23,714 nucleotides of DNA from a virus, in the IMG/VR virus record IMGVR_UViG_3300036985_005913, positions 1-23,714 of that record; one strand, written 5' to 3'. Position 1 is the first letter of the stretch; every line of letters begins with the position of its first letter. Shown here one piece after another: positions 8,870 through 15,310 of the stretch. The notes under the pieces are model-generated. The model was not told the origin of the DNA. It saw only the letters and a program-made list of their open reading frames with translations, and made no database searches. Made by a program: the position numbers and the translations under genes.

Positions 8870-10684
8870 TTATTGTCTTGCTCGAATCATAATATCTTTA
8901 GTTGGATACTTAATTTCGAACATTGTTGTTGATTCACCAAATAAGGTCATATCTGAAATGTCTATTTGTCTAGTATCTTCTTCGATATATTGTTGTGAAA
9001 TTTCATTTACACTGTATTTACCACCACCAACTTTATTATAAATTCTAATCTCTAAAATATTTAAAACACCACCAACATTATTTATTGTTTCTATAAGAGG
9101 TGAAAGATAAATATTTTCACCCATTTCGTATTTATTTACATCAAAATATTTTTTAATTTCACTAATAACTTGCGTCATAACTTGTGATTGAGTTACTTTT
9201 TTATCTATAAATAAATCAACTTCAATTGATAAATTGATAATTCTACCATCAGCTATTTGAATATAATCATTTAGCATTCTATAATCAGCTAAATAATTAC
9301 TAATATTTTCTTTTAGTGTGGTTGTTGATTGATTTGTCAGTGAACCATTTGAATCTAAACTTAAAACATAAATTTTAATTTTATTTTGTTCTTCAAAAAC
9401 ACCATTTCTAAACGGTGAACCGAATTTGCCAGGAATCTGAGCAATCTTTGTTTGATAGTCTTTTATCGTTACTGCTCTATTTTGTGATGCAAAATTATAT
9501 TTAACCATATTTCTAATTTCTTCTATACTAGGTACATTTTTACCACCAATAGCTGGAAATAGATTATTTACCTTTAAGGATTTTTTAACATTTTGGTTAA
9601 TAGTTGAATTACTACCATTAACAGTCATATCAATAATACCTAACCCTTTAATTACATTAGGACCTAAATTAGAATCACTACCACCACCAACTTTATATTT
9701 TATAAACATTGTAGTGTTAGGTGTAGGAATAACACCTAGAGACATATTATTTATAAAATTACCTATTTGTTTAACTAATAATGGATTTGTGTCAAAATCA
9801 CAAAGACTATTTATGTCTTGTGTTCCAGCACCAAAAGTTATTTTAGTGAAACCTAAATCAGTATATTCTCTTATAAATCTTTTTGAAACACTTATCCATT
9901 TACCTGGTTTTACACCTGCGCTATCACTAGAACGTGTATTATCTTCAATGAAAACTTTATCTTCAGCTAAAGCATCAACTTCATACCATTTGTTTTCTTT
10001 ATTTAAAAATTCAGTGAATGTTGGAGTTGTTAAATAGTTTGTGCCTGGTAGTGTTATTATTGAGTCAATATCTAAAACGTCATTATCTGGTAAAATAACC
10101 TCTAAAAATGGTCTAGAATCACTAGTATTTATAACTCTTTTTAAAATCTTACTATAACCATTTGTAACTATCTCTCTTTTAGTTATTGAGTAATTAATCA
10201 ACGTACCGTTACCATTGAAGTTAGGTATAATTAAACGATTTGGAATACCACTAACAGAAAAAGGGTTAGAAAAATCAACATCGTTATTCAATTCAAAAAT
10301 TTTACCAGCACCAGATACTTGTGAACCAGCTCTAATTATTGGAGCATATGAAATATCAAAAGTATCACCAAAAACTGGTAGTGTTACAGTTAAATCAACA
10401 ATCGTTGCACTAGCTCTTTTTCCTGGTATTTTTAAACCAAGAGTTCTAGCTATAGAAAGAATTGATTTTCTTTCTTGTGCGTAGTCTATTTGTGTTTCAG
10501 CAAACATTCTATCAGTATTAAAAGATAACATATCCCCTACAGCAGCATTTAACTCTAAAAGCATCATACCTACCGATGCGTCATTAAAATCACCGAAAAT
10601 ATCTGGGTAATATTGTTTAACATAATTAACTAAATCAGTTCTTATATTTGCGAAATCTCTTGATGTATAATTTACATTTCCCAT
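8870..10684 (-). CDS. 6: gp6-like baseplate wedge protein (604 aa)
   Basis: This is a T4 gp6/baseplate J-type protein, part of the wedge ring that holds the contractile-tail baseplate together. It begins NYTSRDFANIRTDLVNYVKQ, followed by GDFNDASVGMMLLELNAAVG and NTDRMFAETQ. That is the usual opening of this family, in which an N-terminal helical region is followed by a long beta-rich middle. Residues about 390-445 contain the typical RNMVKYNFASQNRAVTIKDY and a nearby IAQIPGKFG segment, matching the conserved ATDY-like region of baseplate J proteins. Length is close to that of T4 gp6 (660 aa). It lies three bases downstream of the gp25-like gene, the order expected in myovirus baseplate operons. 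Confidence 0.88.
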   Translation of the reverse strand: MGNVNYTSRDFANIRTDLVNYVKQYYPDIFGDFNDASVGMMLLELNAAVGDMLSFNTDRMFAETQIDYAQERKSILSIARTLGLKIPGKRASATIVDLTVTLPVFGDTFDISYAPIIRAGSQVSGAGKIFELNNDVDFSNPFSVSGIPNRLIIPNFNGNGTLINYSITKREIVTNGYSKILKRVINTSDSRPFLEVILPDNDVLDIDSIITLPGTNYLTTPTFTEFLNKENKWYEVDALAEDKVFIEDNTRSSDSAGVKPGKWISVSKRFIREYTDLGFTKITFGAGTQDINSLCDFDTNPLLVKQIGNFINNMSLGVIPTPNTTMFIKYKVGGGSDSNLGPNVIKGLGIIDMTVNGSNSTINQNVKKSLKVNNLFPAIGGKNVPSIEEIRNMVKYNFASQNRAVTIKDYQTKIAQIPGKFGSPFRNGVFEEQNKIKIYVLSLDSNGSLTNQSTTTLKENISNYLADYRMLNDYIQIADGRIINLSIEVDLFIDKKVTQSQVMTQVISEIKKYFDVNKYEMGENIYLSPLIETINNVGGVLNILEIRIYNKVGGGKYSVNEISQQYIEEDTRQIDISDMTLFGESTTMFEIKYPTKDIMIRARQ

Positions 10685-10687
10685 ATT

Positions 10688-11068
10688 TTAAATTTTTACT
10701 ACTACTATATCTGATGAAGAAAAAACATCATCACTTATTGTGTAACTTATAGTTACAACGGCTGCGTATTCACTCTCTGGTGATGCAGAAATTATTATAT
10801 CGTCTAACTTTAAATTAGGTAAGAATTTTTTAACTACAGTCCTAATTTCATCTTTAATACCTTCTTCAGTCAATATATCATTTGGTTCAAATATAAATCT
10901 TAACAAATCAGTACCAAAATCTGGATTGTATAATCTTTGACCTCTTCTAGTAAGTATTAAATGTAATAAATCAGCTTTTATTGCTTGTTTATCGTTTTCA
11001 GTTAAATCTAAAAAAAACCCTTTTGCGCTGTCTTTGAAGGGATAATTTATATTGATATATTTTGACAT
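10688..11068 (-). CDS. 25: gp25-like baseplate wedge protein (126 aa)
   Basis: This is a short GPW/gp25 family protein, a conserved component of contractile-tail baseplate wedges that interacts with gp6 and links to the sheath. Family hallmarks are visible: an N-terminal NYPF and GFFLDLTENDKQAIKADLLH, then HLILTRRGQRLYNPDFGTDL with the invariant-looking RxGxRxxxPxFGxxL signature, then a C-terminal helix and strands. Length (126 aa) is normal for the family. It is the first gene of the structural operon, downstream of a terminator, so a promoter must lie in about 11069-11129. There the minus strand reads TAGTATTATATTTATC followed by an A-rich leader; the promoter boxes cannot be fixed by eye. 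Confidence 0.9.
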   Translation of the reverse strand: MSKYININYPFKDSAKGFFLDLTENDKQAIKADLLHLILTRRGQRLYNPDFGTDLLRFIFEPNDILTEEGIKDEIRTVVKKFLPNLKLDDIIISASPESEYAAVVTISYTISDDVFSSSDIVVVKI

Positions 11069-11129
11069 ATTCTTTTATTTATTAGATAAATATAATACTA
11101 AAAGTTTTTTGTAAGTAAATATGTTAAAT

Positions 11130-11159
11130 AAAAAAAGGGACTATGTAGTCCCTTTTTTT
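11130..11159 (-). terminator. Rho-independent terminator after nrdA
   Basis: A perfect inverted repeat, GGGACTA/TAGTCCC with a two-base loop (or GGGACT/AGTCCC with a four-base loop), is flanked by seven A on one side and seven T on the other. It lies 15 bases past the stop of the last nrdA piece, so it ends the replication/nucleotide block and separates it from the structural operon. Because the A and T runs are symmetric it could work on either strand. Confidence 0.9.
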
Positions 11160-11174
11160 AAATTTTATTTTAAT

Positions 11175-11789
11175 TTAAGCTGAACACCCAAAACACTCAA
11201 ATTGACTGTCTTTTGGTTTCTCAACATTTTGTGTAATCTGGTTAGATGCTAATTTAGAATTTGCTTCTAATTTTGATTTAGTTCTAGTATAATAAACACC
11301 AGTTTTTAAACCACCTTTCCATGCATACATAAGTGCACTTGCAATCTTACCATACTTAGCATCGGAATGATACAAATTCAAAGATTGAGATTGGTCAACA
11401 AATTTGTTTCTGATTATCGCTAAATCTAATAACACTCTTTGAGGGATTTCCCAAACATCTTTGTATCTGTATCTAATATCTTCTGGAATTTCAACAATAT
11501 TTTGAACACTACCTTGATTGACAATCAATTTATCGATAAGCTCTGGTGTCCATAAATTTAATTCAATTAATTCATTTACCAAATATTTGTTAACAACTAA
11601 GAATTCTCCTTGTCCAACTCTTCTTGTAAATAAATTAGCAGTTGCTGGTTCAAATGATTCAAATACACTTAATAAGATTGCAGAATTATGACTAACGCAA
11701 CCGTTTTTTGTTATGTAATGATTGTGTACTGGAACATTTATATCCCATGTTGGCGATACTTCACCTTTACTTATTTTTTTTATTTTCAT
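11175..11789 (-). CDS. nrdA: Ribonucleotide reductase large subunit, C-terminal piece with IntC2
   Basis: Residues 1-35 are the C-terminal half of a split intein ending GCVSHN; residues 36-204 are the last 169 aa of NrdA. The extein begins SAILL and, fused to PTAS of the middle piece, restores the MPTASSAI phosphate loop. It then runs through ESFEP and TRRVGQGEFLVVNKYLV, which match class Ia large subunits. The radical-transfer tyrosine pair is Y166/Y167 (GVYYTRT). The C terminus ends CFGC (C199, C202), the swinging dithiol that re-reduces the active site. The start is inside the 3' end of the Vsr-like endonuclease gene (23-base overlap). The piece is inactive alone; it needs trans-splicing to the middle piece. 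Confidence 0.93.
   Translation of the reverse strand: MKIKKISKGEVSPTWDINVPVHNHYITKNGCVSHNSAILLSVFESFEPATANLFTRRVGQGEFLVVNKYLVNELIELNLWTPELIDKLIVNQGSVQNIVEIPEDIRYRYKDVWEIPQRVLLDLAIIRNKFVDQSQSLNLYHSDAKYGKIASALMYAWKGGLKTGVYYTRTKSKLEANSKLASNQITQNVEKPKDSQFECFGCSA
11685..11789 (-). other. Split intein 2, C-terminal half (IntC2)
   Basis: 35 aa. The typical intein C-terminal blocks are visible: DINVPVHNHYI (block F) and the closing NGCVSHN, with Asn as the cyclising residue and penultimate His. The next residue, Ser, is the +1 nucleophile. Its partner is the N-terminal half at 13104-13454. Together they make a mini-intein of 152 aa without an endonuclease domain. Confidence 0.9.
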
Positions 11790-13047
11790 TGTATATTATA
11801 TTAATTATTTTATAAATTGCACTAATTTTATCCTCAATTGACCATATAACGTGATACTTAAAACCGTTATCAATTGCTAACTCTTCTTTTAAAATATCAT
11901 TTTTTCTAATTTCTAAACCATTTTTCTTAGTTTTTTTAAAATTATTTTTATCTCTAACTAAATATAACGTTTCCCAATTTAATAAATCGCTATCTTCTGT
12001 TATACTAAAATGTGGGTGAAATTTCTCACCGTGATATTCAAATATTAATTTTAAACTAGGTATAGTTAAATCATAATAATAATATTTTTTATCATTAGAA
12101 TTAAATAATGAAAACTCATTATTACCTTTAACACCTATTTTAAATTCTAAACCACTATCTTTAAAATAATCTATAACTGGGGTAAATACTTTTAAACTAG
12201 CTTTGGACGCTGACCTAAATTTAACACCTTTTTTATCGTAAATTTCTACTATTTTATTTTTAGCTTCTTCTTCAGATAATCCCTTGTTAATCCAAAACTT
12301 AACTGTTGATGTATTTAGATTTTCATGATGAAATTTTTTTCTCATATTTTCAGCTTCATCATCGGAAAAACCTTTATTAACCCAATAGTTTTTTGTAAAT
12401 ATACTAGTTTCTTTTTTAACATCCAAATAATTTAACCATTTTTTTTTACCTTCTTCTAACCCATACAAATTAATATATTTTTCTAAAGTATGTTTTGATG
12501 TAGTTTTAAACTCTTCAAATTTTTTAGTACCTTCAATTTCACCATGTCGTTTAATAAATCCTTCTAAAGAAGTTGCTTTAGATTTTTTGTACTCATTTAT
12601 TTTACTATTGATTTCTGAATCTGAAGTATACCCTTTATTAATCCAATATTCTTTTTTATATGGTGATAACTTATGTGTTTTATTAATTTTTTCTTTATAT
12701 TTAGTTAACCCATTTACTTCACCAAATTTTAATTTATAATATTCTTCATTAACTGAAAATTTGTTAAGTTTTTTATAATTTAAAAATTCTTCATACCTTT
12801 TTAAACAAAAATTATTACCTATTTCATTAATATCATTCACACATTTTGTTAACTGATAATCAAATTTTTTAATTAATTCAAAACAACCATTGAAAATTTT
12901 TAAATCAAAGTTAATTGATTCGTTAACACCTAAAAGATTCTTTAAATAATTAAAATCTTCTATTTGTATTTTTTTTAATTCACCTAATTTATTAATTGTA
13001 GTTAAAAAACGTTTAGTTTTAATTTCTTTACCTTTATAAAATACCAT
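11767..13047 (-). CDS. Free-standing Vsr/PD-(D/E)XK-like homing endonuclease in NrdA break 2 (426 aa)
   Basis: This gene lies between the N- and C-terminal halves of split intein 2. The C-terminal domain (about 318-402) has YYDLTIPSLKLIFEYHGEKF with D326 and E337, followed by D384/K387 and GFKYHVIWS. That is the layout of Vsr-type/PD-(D/E)XK nucleases. Upstream are three copies of a short module, YWINKGYTSDSE, YWVNKGFSDDEA and FWINKGLSEEEA (at about 134, 221 and 251), probably DNA-binding repeats as in other phage mobile endonucleases. Vsr-like endonucleases in the breaks of split-intein genes are known from marine metagenomes ('fractured genes'). It would cut an uninterrupted nrdA or intein allele and so spread the break. 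Its start codon is within an RNA hairpin, and its last 23 bases overlap the IntC2 gene. Confidence 0.8.
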   Translation of the reverse strand: MVFYKGKEIKTKRFLTTINKLGELKKIQIEDFNYLKNLLGVNESINFDLKIFNGCFELIKKFDYQLTKCVNDINEIGNNFCLKRYEEFLNYKKLNKFSVNEEYYKLKFGEVNGLTKYKEKINKTHKLSPYKKEYWINKGYTSDSEINSKINEYKKSKATSLEGFIKRHGEIEGTKKFEEFKTTSKHTLEKYINLYGLEEGKKKWLNYLDVKKETSIFTKNYWVNKGFSDDEAENMRKKFHHENLNTSTVKFWINKGLSEEEAKNKIVEIYDKKGVKFRSASKASLKVFTPVIDYFKDSGLEFKIGVKGNNEFSLFNSNDKKYYYYDLTIPSLKLIFEYHGEKFHPHFSITEDSDLLNWETLYLVRDKNNFKKTKKNGLEIRKNDILKEELAIDNGFKYHVIWSIEDKISAIYKIINIIYNENKKNK

Positions 13048-13093
13048 ACATCTATTTTTATAATAAATATATGGTATTTATGAAAAAGGTAAA
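13027..13093 (-). promoter_or_regulatory. RNA hairpin enclosing the endonuclease start codon
   Basis: Arms at 13027-13047 and 13071-13093 form nine pairs, a 3/5-base internal loop and nine more pairs, with a 23-base loop. In the minus-strand transcript the AUG of the endonuclease (13045-13047) is the end of the stem at the loop. The closing pairs use AUGGUAUUU with AAAUACCAU and the outer ones AAAGGUAAA with UUUACCUUU. Such a structure would hide the start from ribosomes, as hairpins do for several T4 homing endonuclease genes. Function is inferred from structure alone. Confidence 0.65.
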
Positions 13094-13100
13094 TGCTAAC

Positions 13101-14036
13101 CTATTTTTTTTCAAAAATATTAATAATATCGTCACCATCAATCAAATCCTCAACTTTAACCCAAACCTCTTCATTATTTCTATTAACTAGGAATTGGTGA
13201 TTACCAGTTGGTTCGAATATAGTCCCATCTTCCATCTCAATTTTATATGTTTCAGCGTGACCATTATAATGAATACCCTCTGTTTTGATATATTCACCAT
13301 CTTTAGTTAATACTTCTATAGGGTTTTCTAAAATAAACCATTGTTTATTATTAGTTTTTTCTATTTCTTCCCAATTAATATTATTCCTTTCTAATAATTC
13401 TTTATAACTAATATCACCATCTTTTGTTATGATTTCAATTTCTTTCTTGTGGCAACTAGCTGTTGGCATCATTCCTAATAAAAGACTATTTAACATTGGA
13501 ATTGGTTGCCCTTCTGGAAGTGGTGACCAACCTTCAATATAAGTTTCACCTTTTGAATATGGACTATCTTTCCATGATGGGTAGTTTTCACCTTTTTCAA
13601 TAGCTAACCTCATTGATTCAATAACAGCAGATTTATACATTGTTTCAGTGATATCTTTGTTCCATTGTTTAGCTTCTTCACTTTCATAAGAAATTTTTCT
13701 TTTAGCAAAGAAGTCAGCCATACCAGCAACACCAATAGCCAATGCTCTTTGGTCTTCACCAGCTGCTTTACTCCAATCGTCAGACCATTTGTTTTTATCA
13801 ACAACTTTGTTCAACGCTTTAACCAAAATCCTAGTTGTTTTAGCAATTGATTCTAATGAATCTTGTTCAGCCAAGTTGATTGATGCTAACGTACATTGTG
13901 GTGTATAACTAGGTCTTGAAGCTTGAAAAATCTCACAATTATGAACTAATATATTATTAGCATAAAAATTGTTAGTATTCTCAACTTGAATGTCATACAC
14001 ATCCATAGTTTTTTCTAATTTATTAATTTTAATCAT
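13101..14036 (-). CDS. nrdA: Ribonucleotide reductase large subunit, middle piece: IntC1 + NrdA + IntN2
   Basis: One 311-aa polypeptide carries three parts. Residues 1-33 are the C-terminal half of split intein 1 (FYANNILVHN). Residues 34-194 are 161 aa of NrdA, beginning CEIFQASRPSYTPQCTLASI, where E35 matches the catalytic Glu next to the radical cysteine and C48 the second cysteine of the active-site disulfide pair. This part ends GMMPTAS. Residues 195-311 are the N-terminal half of split intein 2. The protein must be spliced at both ends: to the N-terminal piece through intein 1 and to the C-terminal piece through intein 2. The A-rich leader (AATAAAAAATAAATAAT) and 15-base spacing after the GIY-YIG gene suggest the transcript is continuous. 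Confidence 0.93.
   Translation of the reverse strand: MIKINKLEKTMDVYDIQVENTNNFYANNILVHNCEIFQASRPSYTPQCTLASINLAEQDSLESIAKTTRILVKALNKVVDKNKWSDDWSKAAGEDQRALAIGVAGMADFFAKRKISYESEEAKQWNKDITETMYKSAVIESMRLAIEKGENYPSWKDSPYSKGETYIEGWSPLPEGQPIPMLNSLLLGMMPTASCHKKEIEIITKDGDISYKELLERNNINWEEIEKTNNKQWFILENPIEVLTKDGEYIKTEGIHYNGHAETYKIEMEDGTIFEPTGNHQFLVNRNNEEVWVKVEDLIDGDDIINIFEKK
13104..13454 (-). other. Split intein 2, N-terminal half (IntN2)
   Basis: 117 aa. It starts with the nucleophile Cys (C195 of the middle piece) but block A is unusual: CHKKEIEIITKDGD instead of the common CLxxDT type. Block B is present as FEPTGNHQFLV, with the T-x-x-H (T277, H280). The half ends in a VKVEDLIDGDDI-like stretch, the usual end of block B-side folds. 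It is inserted between PTAS and Ser of NrdA. Confidence 0.88.
13938..14036 (-). other. Split intein 1, C-terminal half (IntC1)
   Basis: 33 aa, starting at its own ATG: VYDIQVEN, NNFYANNIL and final VHN, a standard intein C-terminal half. The following Cys (C34) is the +1 nucleophile and becomes the residue right after the radical cysteine of NrdA. The partner is at 15314-15622; together they make 136 aa with no endonuclease domain. Confidence 0.92.
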
Positions 14037-14051
14037 ATTATTTATTTTTTA

Positions 14052-15251
14052 TTAATTATTTATATATTCAAATTTAAAACCTTTATAAGTTTTATTTCTA
14101 CCTTTACATACTGCTAATACAGATGTTATTTTACCATCTATATATTCAGCAGCTGATTTTAATGAATCAAACTCGATAATATCACCGTTATTATCAATCC
14201 TTCTCACTTTTCGTTGATTGTTACCTTTTTTAATATCAAATGTGTATTCTTCATTCTCCCATCTAAAAATATCAATAAAAGTGTTGTTATTTTTACATTT
14301 TCTTCTGATTACAGTTGGGTTTAAACCGATTTGTTCACTAGCTTCAAATACATTATTGAAAACTAATTCTATATTACTATCAATATCTTTTTTGTAATAA
14401 ACTAATTTAGAAATTCTAATAATACCATTTTTAGTTGTTTTAAACCCTCTGGGTGAATCATCAGTAGGTTTTTTATAATCTGACCGTTTAGTTTTACTAT
14501 AGACTAATTCACTATCATTGTATCTAAAATAATAACCTTTATATGTACCACCATATTTAATACATCGGTATATTAATGATTTAGTTTTAAATTCATATTT
14601 ATTAAGTATATCATTAATATTTAAAATATCTATTTCTTCTAATGTTTTAGAATCAATCATAACTATTAAACGTTTAACTCTAGATTTAAAATTTTCTTTC
14701 ATATTATCTATACGCTCTTTAGTAAATTTCTTACCTTTATTCCAATGAACTCCATTAATTTTAGCTAAATAAGATGGATTAATTTCTATTGGTCTACCAT
14801 ACATAGGGTTTTTACTACCTTTAGTATTTTCACTATGTTTTTCCCTTATTTCTTCTTTTTTAGGATTATTATTAAAAGTATCACCACCAGTTCCACCTAT
14901 GACAATATTAGTTAATAAACCACCTTCAGTAAATCGACCATAATAACCAATTAATTCTTTCTCAACTTTAAAAGCTTCATCTTCATTATCTGTTTCAAAT
15001 ATAACCTTAAAGTTAGGTTTGAAACCTAATCCAATTAATTTTTTAATCGTATTAGTTTTATGTGGGTTTATTTTACTACTGCGATTATCTTTTAATGCAT
15101 CAATATAATGTGTTAAATGTCGTTTTCTATTATTTTTAGCGTTATAATCACCTTTACCTATATAAAAAGGTTTGTAATTTATTTCAGAATAATTATTACT
15201 ATAATCACCCATTACTCTATCATCTAATAAAATGTAAATATAATATCTCAT
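14052..15251 (-). CDS. Free-standing GIY-YIG homing endonuclease in NrdA break 1 (399 aa)
   Basis: A GIY-YIG nuclease domain occupies about residues 1-120. YYIYILLD and FYIGKG form the name motif (the second copy at 29-34), with R42/R44 in RKRHLTHY, E97 (VEKELIGYYG) as probable metal-binding Glu, and N115 (LLTNI). After it come a NUMOD3-like element (NPMYGRP, 148-154, and HWNKGKKF) and two or three NUMOD1/IENR1-type DNA-binding units: KRLIVMID to YKGYYFRY at about 193-244, RISKLVYY to about 332, and RKVRRIDNNG to YKGFKFEY at about 348-396. The gene stands between the two halves of split intein 1. It would spread this break by cutting alleles that lack it. A large stem-loop sits just upstream of its start. 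Confidence 0.92.
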   Translation of the reverse strand: MRYYIYILLDDRVMGDYSNNYSEINYKPFYIGKGDYNAKNNRKRHLTHYIDALKDNRSSKINPHKTNTIKKLIGLGFKPNFKVIFETDNEDEAFKVEKELIGYYGRFTEGGLLTNIVIGGTGGDTFNNNPKKEEIREKHSENTKGSKNPMYGRPIEINPSYLAKINGVHWNKGKKFTKERIDNMKENFKSRVKRLIVMIDSKTLEEIDILNINDILNKYEFKTKSLIYRCIKYGGTYKGYYFRYNDSELVYSKTKRSDYKKPTDDSPRGFKTTKNGIIRISKLVYYKKDIDSNIELVFNNVFEASEQIGLNPTVIRRKCKNNNTFIDIFRWENEEYTFDIKKGNNQRKVRRIDNNGDIIEFDSLKSAAEYIDGKITSVLAVCKGRNKTYKGFKFEYINN

Positions 15252-15257
15252 ATTAAT

Positions 15258-15302
15258 AAATATACAGTACGTAGTGTAAAGTACACTACGTACTGTATAT
15301 TT
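15258..15302 (-). promoter_or_regulatory. Perfect 21-bp stem-loop upstream of the GIY-YIG gene
   Basis: Arms 15258-15278 and 15282-15302 are perfectly complementary around a three-base loop; the core reads ACAGTACGTAGTGTA. It lies between the nrdA N-piece stop (15311) and the endonuclease ATG (15249-15251), ending seven bases before the ATG, within the ribosome footprint. No T run follows it in the direction of transcription, so it is a poor terminator and a better candidate for a translational silencer, an RNA-processing site or a recognition site for DNA cleavage or recombination. The function is not established. Confidence 0.7.
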
Positions 15303-15310
15303 TTTTTTTA

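Noticed and set aside
8763-9041. 92-aa hydrophobic plus-strand ORF
   Set aside because: Antisense to the gp6-like gene end and the leader of the small membrane protein; the only reason to keep it would be hydrophobicity, which comes from AT-rich antisense.
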